A stretch of 64,000 bases of DNA from Armatimonadota bacterium (lineage in GTDB: Bacteria > Sysuimicrobiota > Sysuimicrobiia > Sysuimicrobiales > Humicultoraceae), in NCBI GenBank assembly GCA_031459855.1, contig JAVKHP010000001.1, positions 540,059-604,058 on the forward strand. Direction: 5' to 3'. Below, piece by piece: positions 54,907 to 63,845 of the stretch (positions are counted from its first letter, which is position 1; each line of letters begins with the position of its first letter). Position numbers and translations under genes: made by a program. The notes below the pieces were generated by a model. That model was not told the DNA's origin. It searched no databases and saw nothing but the letters and a program-made list of their open reading frames with translations.

Positions 54907-55659
54907 CTATACCCCCTTGGCCGCGCCGACGGGTTCGGGCGCCGGCAGCAGCGTCTCCTCGATCTGCTCCAGGTGAGCCAGCATCGCGCGGGCGGCCGCC
55001 TCGGGGTCGCGCCGGCGGATCGCCTCCAGGATCTGCCGGTGCCCCCGCAGCGACCGCTGCGGCCGGCCGCGCACCTGCAGGGACCGTTCCCGGCCCTCGC
55101 GCAGCAGGTCCATCAGCACGTCGATGACCTTCAGCACCACCTGGTTGCGCGAGGCGCGCGCGATCATGTCGTGAAAGGCGGTGTCCTCGTCGATGGCCAG
55201 CCCGCCGGCCTCGATCTTGGCGGCCTGGCGGGCGAGGATCGCCTCCATCTGGCGGATCTCGTCGGGGGTGGCGCGGCGCGCGGCCTCGCGGGCCATGGCC
55301 GGTTCGATCATCTTGCGCACCGCCATGAGGTCGGCCAGCAGGTCGCGGCGGGTGAGCAGCGCCGAGGCCAGGGGCGCCATGATCGACTCGGGCGAGACCT
55401 CCCGCACCACCGTGCCCTCGCCCTGGCGCGGCTCCAGCAACCCCGCCATCTGCAGTGCGCGGATGGCGTCCCGCACCGACGTACGGCTGACGCCCAGCGC
55501 CTGCGCGAGCTCGCGCTCGGGCGGCAGCTTGTCACCGGGGCGCAGGTGGCCGTCGGCGATCAGGCGCCGCAGCCGTGCTGCGACCTCCTCGTATACCTTC
55601 GTCCGCCGCACCGGCTCCAGGGTCGCCGCGAGGCGCCCGGGGCGAGATTCTTGACTCAT
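54907..55659 (-). CDS. FadR/GntR-family transcription regulator
   Basis: This is a protein of about 250 residues. The N-terminal winged HTH (residues about 20-85) has YEEVAARLRRLIADGHLRPG, LPPERELAQALGVSRTSVRD and LEPRQGEGTVV, the GntR pattern. The FCD ligand-binding domain (about 100-230) has the histidine/aspartate cluster DEDTAFHDMIARAS. It is the first gene of the oxidoreductase operon and lies next to a direct repeat in its own leader, so it may sense an organic acid and repress this operon. ATG 55659 was used; a TTG at 55686 would place the operator inside the coding region. Confidence 0.87.
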   Translation of the reverse strand: MSQESRPGRLAATLEPVRRTKVYEEVAARLRRLIADGHLRPGDKLPPERELAQALGVSRTSVRDAIRALQMAGLLEPRQGEGTVVREVSPESIMAPLASALLTRRDLLADLMAVRKMIEPAMAREAARRATPDEIRQMEAILARQAAKIEAGGLAIDEDTAFHDMIARASRNQVVLKVIDVLMDLLREGRERSLQVRGRPQRSLRGHRQILEAIRRRDPEAAARAMLAHLEQIEETLLPAPEPVGAAKGV

Positions 55660-55671
55660 CGGCTCAAAAAA

Positions 55672-55686
55672 GGTCCAATGGTCCAA
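55672..55686 (-). promoter_or_regulatory. Putative operator for the FadR-like regulator
   Basis: Two direct copies of TTGGACC separated by one base (TTGGACCATTGGACC on the minus strand) lie between the promoter and the regulator gene. TGGACCA is itself nearly palindromic, the type of half-site bound by GntR proteins. The position (about +10 to +25) suits autorepression. Confidence 0.45.
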
Positions 55687-55703
55687 CGTCTGCCTTTAGG
55701 GGC

Positions 55704-55732
55704 ATTATCGGAACGACCGCCAGTGCTGTCAA
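55704..55732 (-). promoter_or_regulatory. Strong sigma-70-type promoter of the fadR-por operon
   Basis: A perfect TTGACA (55732-55727) and GATAAT (55709-55704; five of six consensus bases) are separated by exactly 17 bp on the minus strand. It is the clearest housekeeping-type promoter in the window and drives the regulator plus the oxidoreductase genes. Confidence 0.75.
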
Positions 55733-55965
55733 GGCTGTCAGGGTGGCCGGCCGGTCTGCAACAGCAGTCGCGGCCCCGTTCCGGTGCCACGGGGGCGCGC
55801 TGCTCCGCTCGTGCTGCCCCCGGGCCCGATGGCTGCCGTGGGCGGTGGATGCCCTGCATCGCACGTCGAGCGCGTGTCCGGCAGACGACCGGTCGCCTTC
55901 ACCGAACCTTCACACGGACCGGCTAGGCTCGAGCCGGCACCGGACGACGTCGGGCGGAGGTGGCG

Positions 55966-56544
55966 ATGGTCGTCACGCCGGAGGGAGACGCGGCGCAGCG
56001 CGCGAACGACGCCCAGCGACGCTTCGAGGATCTCGTGGGGAGGCGACTGGGCCTGCTGCGCAGCGCCGCCATGCGTCTCGTCCGCAACCCGACCGACGCC
56101 GACGACCTCGTCCAGGAGACGCTGCTGCGGGCATGGCGGTCCTTCCACACGTTCCGCCACGCCCGCAACCCCACCGGCTGGTTGGTTCGCATCCTGCGCA
56201 ATGCGTACATCGACCGGCTGCGGACGTACCGCCGCGCGCCAGCAGTAGTGCCGCTCGACGACGTGCTGGACGAGCCGGCGCGCCTGCCCGCGTGGCCGGC
56301 GTCATCTGACGCGGGCGACCCCACCCGCCGCGTGGAAGCCGTGCTGGACCCCCGGCTCGCTGACGCGCTTCGCGCGCTGCCGGCACCGTTTCGGCGCGTG
56401 GTCGTCCTGGCCGACGTGCACGCCCTGCGCTACCGCGAGATCGCCGCCACCATGGGCATCCCCATGGGCACGGTGATGTCCAGGTTGCTGCGCGGCCGCC
56501 GCCGGCTGCGCCGCCACCTGGAGGGCCTGCAGGCGGCACCATGA
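55966..56544 (+). CDS. ECF (RpoE-type) RNA polymerase sigma factor
   Basis: This 192-residue ECF sigma factor has region 2 sequence RNPTDADDLVQETLLRAWRSFHTF (shortened here as DADDLVQETLLRAW) and the 2.4-like WLVRILRNAYIDRLRTYRR. Region 4 includes LPAPFRRVVVLADVHALRYREIA and PMGTVMSRLLRGRRRLR. The ATG 55966 follows GGAGG. Its stop overlaps the protease gene (ATGA); no anti-sigma gene is adjacent, which is unusual. Confidence 0.9.
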   Translation: MVVTPEGDAAQRANDAQRRFEDLVGRRLGLLRSAAMRLVRNPTDADDLVQETLLRAWRSFHTFRHARNPTGWLVRILRNAYIDRLRTYRRAPAVVPLDDVLDEPARLPAWPASSDAGDPTRRVEAVLDPRLADALRALPAPFRRVVVLADVHALRYREIAATMGIPMGTVMSRLLRGRRRLRRHLEGLQAAP

Positions 56545-57539
56545 ACGCCCCGCCCCAGACGTCAGGGCGTGGAGGTCCGGTGCGCGCGTTCGCGGTCCTC
56601 GTCGCCGTCCTATCGCTGGCCGCGAGCCTGCGCCCGGGTGTGGCCGCATCCCCGGCGCTGGCCGACGCCCAGGCGGTCTACGACCGCGCGGCGCCGGCTG
56701 TCGCGGTCGTGCAGGTGGTGCGCGACGGGCGCAACGGTATCGGCACCGGCTTCGCCATCGCTCGGGAGGGCCTGCTGCTCACGGCCGCCCACGTGGCGCG
56801 GCGCGCCGAGGAGGTGACGGTGGAGTTCCCGGACGGCCGCCTCCTGCGCGCCACCCTCAAGGGCTACGATGCACGCCGCGATCTGGCGCTGCTGGCGGTG
56901 CGCCCGCCGGCGCCACTGCCGACCCTGGAGGTCGTGGGAGGCCCCGTGCGCGCCGGCGAGCCCGTGGTGGTCATCGGCGCGCCGCGCGGGCGCGCCGGTG
57001 TCATGACCACCGGCGAGGTCACAGCCCCCCGCGTCTCCCTCCCGGGCCTGGCCCGTGACATCCTGGTGCGCGTCAGCGCCTCCGTGGCCCCCGGCAACTC
57101 GGGCGGCCCCGTACTCAACCGGCAGGGGCAGGTGATCGGTCTAGTGATAGCAGGAACGTGGGCCGACGGCGGGGGGGCGCTGGCGGTGGCCGGCGACGTC
57201 ATCCTGGCGACGCTGCCCGCGCTGCGCGAGGGTGCCCGCGTGGAACGCGCGTGGATCGGCGTCGCGGGGGAGACCGTGACGCCGCTCCTGGCGCGCCAGC
57301 GGCACCTGGCGACAGAGCGCGGCGCGCTGATTCGCGAGGTGGTGCCCGACAGCCCCGCTGCGGCCGCGGACCTGCGGCCCGACGACGTGATCGTCGCGCT
57401 GGACGGCATCCCGATCGCGACGTGGACCGACCTCCTGGTGGCGGTGGGCGAGCGCGAGCCGGGCCGGCGCGTGCAGCTGGCCATCGTGCGGGGCGGCACG
57501 CGGCTCGAGGTGGCGGTGACCCTGGGCGTGCGTCCGTGA
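56541..57539 (+). CDS. HtrA/DegP-like exported serine protease with PDZ domain
   Basis: This 332-residue protein has a signal sequence (about 13-36). A trypsin-like domain carries the triad: H in LLTAAHVARR (about 79), D in YDARRDLALLAV (about 114) and S in VAPGNSGGPVLN (about 191). One PDZ domain lies at about 250-330 (RHLATERGALIREVVPDSPA, RPDDVIVALDGIPI). It is a periplasmic quality-control protease. It is translationally coupled to the ECF sigma gene, so it may regulate or be regulated by it. Confidence 0.92.
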   Translation: MNAPPQTSGRGGPVRAFAVLVAVLSLAASLRPGVAASPALADAQAVYDRAAPAVAVVQVVRDGRNGIGTGFAIAREGLLLTAAHVARRAEEVTVEFPDGRLLRATLKGYDARRDLALLAVRPPAPLPTLEVVGGPVRAGEPVVVIGAPRGRAGVMTTGEVTAPRVSLPGLARDILVRVSASVAPGNSGGPVLNRQGQVIGLVIAGTWADGGGALAVAGDVILATLPALREGARVERAWIGVAGETVTPLLARQRHLATERGALIREVVPDSPAAAADLRPDDVIVALDGIPIATWTDLLVAVGEREPGRRVQLAIVRGGTRLEVAVTLGVRP

Positions 57540-57558
57540 GCGCGCCCGCCGCGGGGGG

Positions 57559-58254
57559 ATGGATGAGATGACGCGGGTGCTGGTGGTCGAAGACGAGCCG
57601 CAGCTCGCCGCGCTGCTGCAGGCCCACCTGGCGCGGGCCGGGTTCGAAGTGTACGTGGCGCGCGACGGCGAGAGCGCTCTGCGCACGTTCGAGGAGCGCG
57701 CCGCCGACCTGGTGGTCCTGGACCTGATGCTCCCGCGGCTGGACGGCTGGGCGGTGACACGGCGGTTGCGCGCGCTGGCGCCGGTCCCGATCGTCATGCT
57801 CACCGCACGCGACCAGGAAGACGACCGGATCCGCGGGCTCGAGCTGGGCGCCGACGACTACATCGCCAAACCGTGCAGCCCGCGCGAGGTGGAGGCCCGG
57901 ATCCGCGCCGTGCTTCGCCGCCACCGGCACGACGGCCGCGATGTGCTGGAGGTCGATGGACTGCGCATCGACTTCCGCACCCGGCAGGTGACCGTCGACG
58001 GCACCGCGGTGCGGCTCACCCCCACCGAGTGGCGGCTGCTGGAAACCCTGGCCGGGCACCCCGGGCAGGTCTTCAGCCGCCTGCAGCTCATCGAGCGGGT
58101 CTACGGCCATCTGTTCGAGGGGTTCGAGCGGACGGTGGACGCCCACGTCAAGAACCTGCGCCAGAAGATCGAGCACGACCCCAGGCATCCGCGGTACGTG
58201 CTGACGGTATACGGCGTCGGCTACAAGTTCGGGGGGAGGACCCATGGCGCCTGA
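57559..58254 (+). CDS. OmpR-family two-component response regulator
   Basis: This 231-residue regulator has a receiver domain (1-115) with the acidic pair DE in VVEDEP, phospho-acceptor D in LVVLDLMLPRLDGW (near 54) and K in YIAKPCSP (about 104). A winged-helix OmpR-type DNA-binding domain (about 128-230) follows, ending HPRYVLTVYGVGYKF. It overlaps its kinase gene by 11 bp. It lies 19 bp after the protease stop and is likely in the same transcript. Confidence 0.95.
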   Translation: MDEMTRVLVVEDEPQLAALLQAHLARAGFEVYVARDGESALRTFEERAADLVVLDLMLPRLDGWAVTRRLRALAPVPIVMLTARDQEDDRIRGLELGADDYIAKPCSPREVEARIRAVLRRHRHDGRDVLEVDGLRIDFRTRQVTVDGTAVRLTPTEWRLLETLAGHPGQVFSRLQLIERVYGHLFEGFERTVDAHVKNLRQKIEHDPRHPRYVLTVYGVGYKFGGRTHGA

Positions 58255-59617
58255 GGTGCGCGGTCGCGGCGACGTCATCGCGGCCCCGACCGCGTCGGAA
58301 CGCGGACGGACGTTCACGCTGGCCACGTCGCTGGCTGTCGCCCTCGCCACCGTGGCGGTGGCCACGGCGGGGCTCGTCGGCCTGTGGGCGCGCCACCTCA
58401 GCGCGCAGCACGTGGCAGCCTACCAGGAGCGCATGCGCCGTGGTGACGTCGCGTGGATGAGCGACCAGCCTCCGGAGGTCCGGGAAGTCGTCCTGCGCGC
58501 AGGGGACGTCGGGCCGCTGGCCGCCGCGCACCGCGCGCTCGTGGCGGGCCTGGACCGGGCGCTGTGGCTCGGGGGCGGCAGCGCGGGCTTGCTGGCCGCC
58601 CTCGGCGGTCTCCTCCTGGCCAGGCGCGTCGCCCGGCCGCTGCGGGCCCTGCGACAGGCCGCGGCCGACATCGCGGCAGGAGAACTGGCGCAGCGCGTGC
58701 CCGTCGAGGGCGAGCGGGAAGTGCAGGATATGGCCAGATCGTTCAACGCCATGGTCGCACGCCTGCGCGAGAGCGAGCGCCTGCGCCGCCAGTTCCTGGC
58801 CGCGGTCGCCCACGAGTTGCGCACGCCGCTCGCCATCGTGCAGGGCACCCTGGAGGCCATGGTGACCGGCACCCTCGCTCCGACCCCCGCCCGACTGGCC
58901 GCCCTGTACGGCCAGAGCGCGCTGCTGCAGCGGCTGATCACCGACCTGCGCGACCTGGCCCTGGCCGAAGCCGGCCGTCTGACGCTGTGCCGCCGGCCGA
59001 TCGACCTGGCGGCGCTGTGCGCCGACGCCGTGGAGGTGCTGCGGCCGTGGATCGAGGAACGCGGCGTGCTGGCCACCGTGGCGCCCGCCGGGCCTGCGGT
59101 CGTCGACGCCGACCCCGACCGCATGACGCAGGTGATCCACAACCTGCTGCACAACGCGATCCGGTTCACGCCCGCAGGCGGCCTGGTCCGCATCGCGGTG
59201 ACGCGCACGGACGGCGTCGTGCAGCTCGTCGTGGACGACAGCGGGCCCGGCATCCCGCCCGAGCGCCTGCCCTGGATCTTCGACGCCTTCGCCCGGGCGG
59301 ATCCCGCCCGGGAGACCGCCGGGGGCTCGGGGCTTGGCCTGACGGTGGTCAGGCACCTGGTGGAAGCGCACGGCGGGCAGGTCCGGGCCGAGAACCGGCA
59401 GGACGGCGGGTGCCGGATGGTGGTCACCCTCCCGGCGACGGGCGGTGCTGCGCCTGGAGGATCCGTCGCGGGGCACCGTGCCCGCTGGCCTGCTGCGGGG
59501 GAGGGACCGACACGGACACACCCGTACGACGAACTCCCGGGCAACCCGGCTGCAGGTCGCAGCCCAACAGGTGACCGCGCAGTGCGGACAGCCCCGTGTG
59601 ACGAGCAGGAGGTGTGA
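58244..59617 (+). CDS. Sensor histidine kinase, HAMP type (BaeS/CpxA-like)
   Basis: This 457-residue membrane sensor has two membrane helices (about 25-48 and 107-126) flanking a short extracytoplasmic sensor. A HAMP segment follows (ARRVARPLRALRQAAADIAA). The HisKA domain has the phospho-acceptor histidine in VAHELRTPLA (about 191). The ATPase domain has the N-box NLLHNAIRFTP and G1 DDSGPGIPPE, G2 GGSGLGLTVV. The short sensor is typical of kinases sensing envelope stress. A poorly conserved tail of about 60 residues follows the kinase domain. Confidence 0.93.
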   Translation: MAPEVRGRGDVIAAPTASERGRTFTLATSLAVALATVAVATAGLVGLWARHLSAQHVAAYQERMRRGDVAWMSDQPPEVREVVLRAGDVGPLAAAHRALVAGLDRALWLGGGSAGLLAALGGLLLARRVARPLRALRQAAADIAAGELAQRVPVEGEREVQDMARSFNAMVARLRESERLRRQFLAAVAHELRTPLAIVQGTLEAMVTGTLAPTPARLAALYGQSALLQRLITDLRDLALAEAGRLTLCRRPIDLAALCADAVEVLRPWIEERGVLATVAPAGPAVVDADPDRMTQVIHNLLHNAIRFTPAGGLVRIAVTRTDGVVQLVVDDSGPGIPPERLPWIFDAFARADPARETAGGSGLGLTVVRHLVEAHGGQVRAENRQDGGCRMVVTLPATGGAAPGGSVAGHRARWPAAGEGPTRTHPYDELPGNPAAGRSPTGDRAVRTAPCDEQEV

Positions 59618-59619
59618 GT

Positions 59620-60306
59620 GTGCACACGCGTTCGACGACCTGGACGAGATGTCAGCACCGGCGCGGACGGGCACCCTGGGCCGTCTGGGCCCTGCTGGCT
59701 GCCGTCGCGGTCAGCGTCCCGCTGTCCTCGTCTGCGGACGTCACCGCGGCCCCGACACCGGGACCCCAGCGCTACGTCATCGTCCCCGGGGAGTCCAAGG
59801 TCATCTACCGTGTCGGCGAGGTGTTCCTCAACCAGAACAACCGCTTCAACGTGGCCGAGGGCACGACGACCGCGGTCCGCGGCGAGATCGTCATCGACCG
59901 CGCCGCACCGCGCAACAGCCGCGTGGGGACCATCACCGTCGACATCAGCCAGTTCCGGTCCGACTCAGCCCGACGTGACAACGCCATCCGCGAGCGGTGG
60001 CTGGAGTCGGCCCGCTACCCGCTGGCGACCTTCACGCCGACGGCGATCGAGGGACTGCCGGCCACGTACACCGACGGCCAGGAGCTCCGGCTGAAGATCA
60101 CGGGTGACCTCCGGGTCCGCGAGACGACCCGCCGCGTCACCTTCGACACCACGCTGAAGCTGGAAGGCACGACGCTCACCGGCGTGGCCGCCACCCAGAT
60201 CCGCATGACCGACTTCGGCTTCGACCCGCCGGCGATCCTGGGGATCCTGCGGGCCGAGAACGACGTCCGCCTGGAGTTCCACATCGTCGCCCGGGCCGCC
60301 CCGTAG
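59620..60306 (+). CDS. YceI-family exported lipid-binding protein
   Basis: This is a 228-residue protein with a Sec signal (about 20-43) and a YceI beta-barrel domain: YVIVPGESKVIYRVGEVFL, GTITVDISQFRSDSARRDNAIRERWLE and FGFDPPAILGILRAENDVRLEF. YceI proteins bind isoprenoid-like lipids in the periplasm. GTG 59620 gives better spacing to AGGAGG than the GTG at 59614. It is the last gene of the sigma-protease-two-component-YceI cluster. Confidence 0.88.
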   Translation: MHTRSTTWTRCQHRRGRAPWAVWALLAAVAVSVPLSSSADVTAAPTPGPQRYVIVPGESKVIYRVGEVFLNQNNRFNVAEGTTTAVRGEIVIDRAAPRNSRVGTITVDISQFRSDSARRDNAIRERWLESARYPLATFTPTAIEGLPATYTDGQELRLKITGDLRVRETTRRVTFDTTLKLEGTTLTGVAATQIRMTDFGFDPPAILGILRAENDVRLEFHIVARAAP

Positions 60307-60392
60307 CCGGCCGCATCGCGCCTTCCCCGCGGGACGCACCGCCCGAGACGGCCTCCCAGGGTTGGCGCCGAGGCGGGCTGGGCCCGCGCCCC

Positions 60393-61685
60393 CTAGCCGC
60401 CCGCGGCGCGGCGCGCGACCAGCAGCGGCACGATCTCCACCCCCGACAGCCGTCCGAGCGCCCCGCGGGCCGCGGCGCGCTCCCCGAACCGCCCGGCGCC
60501 GTCGGGGTCCACGCCCGCACCTGCCAGGAGCAACGGCACCGGGTCGGCCGCATGCCCCCGCAGCGCGCACGGGGTGGCGTGGTCGGCCGTCACAGCCACC
60601 AGCGTGGCCGCCAGGTCCAGCCGGGGCACCAGCGTGCCGAAGAAGTGCGCGTCGATCTCCTCGATGACGCGCCGCTTGCCGTCGGCATCGCCGTCGTGCC
60701 CGGGCTCGTCGGGCCCCTTGAGGTGCAGGTAGAGCGCGTCGTGGGCCGGGAGTACCTCCAGCGCGCGCTCGGCCCAGGCGCGGTAGACGTCGGCCCGGGG
60801 CGCACCGGCCCGGTGGGGCACTTCGACCACGCTCATGCCCAGGAAGCGGGCGATCCCGCGCTCCACCGGCATCTCCACGAAGCAGCCCCAGCGCAGGCCG
60901 AACCGGTCCGTCATCGAGGGAACGTGCGGCAGGTGGTCGCCGGCGTCGCGCAGCAGGATGAGGTTGGCGGGCAGCTTCCCCTCCGCCCGTCGCCGGACGT
61001 TCACCGGATGGGCGTCCAGGATCGCGCGGCTCTTCTCGGTGAACTCGTTGACCAGGGCTGCCGCCGCGGCCGCCTCGGCGCTGTCGTCGAGCGGCTGGCA
61101 GACGGCCACGTCGTCGACGAACGTGCTGAGCGCGATCCCCAGTCCCCCGACCCGCGCGTAGGCGGGATCGGTGTTGGACACCTGCGCGCTCAGGCGGCCG
61201 CCTTGGGGGTAGAACACGACCGCGCAGCGGTACCCGATGGAGGCGGCGACGACGACCCGGGCGGGCGCAGCCTCCAACCGCAGCTGCGCGGTGACCGCTT
61301 CGGCGAGGACCCGGGCCTCCTCCGAGGTGAGGGTGCGGCCCACGCGCCGGTCCACGATGCGACGCCCCTCGCCGCCGCTGGCGAAGTTGCCGCGCAGGGC
61401 CAGGTCGCCGTCGTGAAACGGCAGGCCCACGCCGATCGCCTCCAGGGGTCCCCGCCCGGCGTGGTAGCGGGTTGGGTCGTATCCCAGGATCGCGGTCACC
61501 GCGACGTCGGACTCGGGCGCGAGCCCCTCGCCCACCGTGGTGACCAGCCCCTGCTGGCCCGCTGCCGCCAGCCGGTCGAGGTGCGGGGTGGCCGCGGCCT
61601 CCAACGGTGTCCGGTCGCCCAGCGCGGGCACCGGCCGGTCACCCAGCCCGTCGAGCACCACGTAGAGGATCCTGGCCGCGCTCAT
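60393..61685 (-). CDS. apgM: 2,3-bisphosphoglycerate-independent phosphoglycerate mutase, archaeal type (ApgM)
   Basis: This is a 430-residue alkaline-phosphatase-superfamily enzyme interconverting 3- and 2-phosphoglycerate. The metal site starts with YVVLDGLGDRPVPALGDRTPLEAA and the nucleophile serine is in APESDVAVTAILGYDP. C-terminal ligands are in HLKGPDEPGHDGD and VTADHATP. The GRGPLEAIGVGLPF stretch marks the ApgM rather than the bacterial GpmI family. Confidence 0.92.
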   Translation of the reverse strand: MSAARILYVVLDGLGDRPVPALGDRTPLEAAATPHLDRLAAAGQQGLVTTVGEGLAPESDVAVTAILGYDPTRYHAGRGPLEAIGVGLPFHDGDLALRGNFASGGEGRRIVDRRVGRTLTSEEARVLAEAVTAQLRLEAAPARVVVAASIGYRCAVVFYPQGGRLSAQVSNTDPAYARVGGLGIALSTFVDDVAVCQPLDDSAEAAAAAALVNEFTEKSRAILDAHPVNVRRRAEGKLPANLILLRDAGDHLPHVPSMTDRFGLRWGCFVEMPVERGIARFLGMSVVEVPHRAGAPRADVYRAWAERALEVLPAHDALYLHLKGPDEPGHDGDADGKRRVIEEIDAHFFGTLVPRLDLAATLVAVTADHATPCALRGHAADPVPLLLAGAGVDPDGAGRFGERAAARGALGRLSGVEIVPLLVARRAAGG

Positions 61686-61766
61686 CGCTACCCACCGCCC
61701 TCCGCAGCCGCGCGCGACGCCCCGCCCGCGGTGCTTACGGTCCGTGAGAGGTTCGCGCGGCCGCGC

Positions 61767-62651
61767 TCACCGCCCATCGAGGGTCGTCAGCACCTCCACC
61801 AGGTCGTCGCTGAGGGTGCCCGCGTACACCTCGGACGCCGGCCCCGTCATGCGGACGCTCCAGTCGTCGGCCACCTGGATCCGCAACTCGCCACCCGGCA
61901 TCCCCACCGTGACGTCCCGATCGGTGGCGCCCGCCCGCACGGCCGCCGCGGCCACGGCCGAGGCGCTGCTGCCCGATGCCATCGTCTCCCCGGCACCGCG
62001 CTCCCAGATCACGATCTCGATGCGGTCGCGGGCCACGACGCGGGCGAACTGGACGTTGGTCCGGTGGGGGAACAGCGGGTGCGTCTCCAGCAACGGCCCG
62101 AGGTGATGCAGTGCCACCTGCCCCAGGTCGGGCACGAACACCACGCAGTGGGGGTTGCCCACCGACACGCCCGTGAACGTCAGCAGCTGTCCGCCGACCT
62201 CGATCGGTTCGCCCACCACCTCACGGCGGGGCCCCGCCACGGGGATCTCGTCGCTCCAGAACGTGGCGCGCCCCACGTCCACCGTCATGAGCCCCACGCG
62301 GCCGTCGCGCAGGTGCAGCGTCACGTCGGCCACCCCGCCGGGCGTCTCGATGGTGAACCGCGCGCGCCGCGTGTACGCGTGGTCGTAGAGGAACTTGGCG
62401 AAGATCCGCAGGCCGTTGCCGCTCTTCTCGGCCTCGCTGCCGTCGGGGTTGAAGATCCGCAGGCCGAAGTCGGCGCGTGTCGTCGGCGCCAGCGCCAGGA
62501 TCCCGTCGGAGCCGACGCCGAGGTGGCGGTCGCACAGGCGACGGATCACGGCAGGGGTCAGCGCAAAGGTCAACGCCCCCGGGTCGAGCACCACGTAGTC
62601 GTTGCCCAGCGCATGCGACTTCACGATCCAGTTGCGTCCCTGTAGCGGCAC
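61767..62651 (-). CDS. DapF-like epimerase homologue lacking both catalytic cysteines
   Basis: This 294-residue protein is of the diaminopimelate epimerase fold, with both halves recognisable: SHALGNDYVVLD, NPDGSEAEKSGNG, GNPHCVVFV and ERGAGETMASG. In true DapF the two acid/base cysteines sit in GNGxRC and GETxACG; here they are I83 (GNGLRIFAK) and S226 (GETMASGSS). The enzyme cannot use the normal two-thiol mechanism. It could be a different isomerase or a non-catalytic paralogue, despite its location next to ddl. GTG 62651 follows GGAGGAG. Confidence 0.8.
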   Translation of the reverse strand: MPLQGRNWIVKSHALGNDYVVLDPGALTFALTPAVIRRLCDRHLGVGSDGILALAPTTRADFGLRIFNPDGSEAEKSGNGLRIFAKFLYDHAYTRRARFTIETPGGVADVTLHLRDGRVGLMTVDVGRATFWSDEIPVAGPRREVVGEPIEVGGQLLTFTGVSVGNPHCVVFVPDLGQVALHHLGPLLETHPLFPHRTNVQFARVVARDRIEIVIWERGAGETMASGSSASAVAAAAVRAGATDRDVTVGMPGGELRIQVADDWSVRMTGPASEVYAGTLSDDLVEVLTTLDGR

Positions 62652-62870
62652 GGCCGCGCACTCCTCCACCCGAGGGTCAGGGCTGCACGAAACGCTCCCG
62701 GCCCACCTCGCCCCGCACCCCCGATGGTCTTGGCACAGGTCGTATGCCCCGTGCTGGGGCCCGGACTCGCCTCCCGCACCCGGTCCGCCGGCGCACCACC
62801 GCGCGTGCCGTCGGCGCCACCAGATGGGGACCGCCGGCAGCCCGGCACGCCGACCCCACCGCACGTTCGC

Positions 62871-63845
62871 CTACGCGATGCGCACTCCCTCCGCGAGCCG
62901 GCCAGCCCGCCGCAGCGCCGCGGTGATCAGCCGGTCCACCAACCTGGGGAAGTCGATGCCCGCGGCCTGCGCGGCCTTGGGCAGGAGGCTCTCCTTGGTG
63001 AGGCCCGGGATGGTGTTGACCTCCAGTACGACCACGTCAGCGTCGCGCACGAAGAGGTCGACGCGGGCGACATCGGCGCAGCCCAGCGCCCGGTAGGCCC
63101 GCAAGGCGGCCGCCTGTGCCCGCCACACCGCGGCCGGCGGCAGGCGCGCGGGGCAGATCTCCTCGGCCGCGCCGGGGGTGTACTTGGCCTCGTAGTCGAA
63201 GAACTCGCGCGCCGGCACGATCTCCACCAGCGGCAGCGCCACCGGGCCGCCCACGTCCGGGTCGTCCAGGATGCCGCAGGTGGCCTCGACGCCGGTCAGG
63301 TACTCCTCCACCAGCACGAGGTCGCCCAGGGCGAAGGCCGCCTCGAGGGCGCGCGGCAACTCCGCGGGGGCGCGCACGATGGACACGCCGATGCTGCTCC
63401 CCTGCGCGTTGGGCTTCACCACGCAGGGGAACCCCAGCGTCTGCTCGATCTCGCGCACCAGCCCGCCCTCCCGGGCCGCCAGCGCCTCGCGCTCCACGGC
63501 CAGCGACGCCGGCACCGGCACGCCGTTGGAGGCCATCACGTGGCGCGCCCGCCGCTTGTCCATCGCCAGCGCGCTGGCCAGCACGCCCGACCCCGTGTAG
63601 GGGATCCCGGCGAACTCCAGCAACCCCTGGATCGTGCCGTCCTCCCCGTAGGGTCCGTGCAGCGCGATGAAGGCCACGTCCAGCCCCTCGGGCGGCATCC
63701 ACGGTCCCGTTCGCGGGATCTCCACCGGCACCGCCTCGTAGCGGCTGCCCTCCAGCGCCTCGAGCACGCACGCGCCGCTGCGCAGCGAGACCTCGCGCTC
63801 GGGCGAGCGGCCACCCATCAGCACCCCGACCCGCAGCCGGTTCAT
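62871..63845 (-). CDS. ddl: D-alanine--D-alanine ligase
   Basis: This 324-residue ATP-grasp ligase makes the D-Ala-D-Ala end of peptidoglycan. Visible are RVGVLMGGRSPEREVSLRSG at the start, FIALHGPYGEDGTIQGLLE, YTGSGVLASALAMDK, and the metal-binding RVDLFVRDADVVVLEVNTIPGLT. Its ATG overlaps the stop of an upstream gene that runs out of the window. Confidence 0.95.
   Translation of the reverse strand: MNRLRVGVLMGGRSPEREVSLRSGACVLEALEGSRYEAVPVEIPRTGPWMPPEGLDVAFIALHGPYGEDGTIQGLLEFAGIPYTGSGVLASALAMDKRRARHVMASNGVPVPASLAVEREALAAREGGLVREIEQTLGFPCVVKPNAQGSSIGVSIVRAPAELPRALEAAFALGDLVLVEEYLTGVEATCGILDDPDVGGPVALPLVEIVPAREFFDYEAKYTPGAAEEICPARLPPAAVWRAQAAALRAYRALGCADVARVDLFVRDADVVVLEVNTIPGLTKESLLPKAAQAAGIDFPRLVDRLITAALRRAGRLAEGVRIA

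Noticed and set aside
55895-55930. Possible ECF-type autoregulated promoter (GAACC...GGCTAGG) upstream of the sigma factor
   Set aside because: Hexamers and spacing are too weak to support without knowing the sigma factor's consensus.
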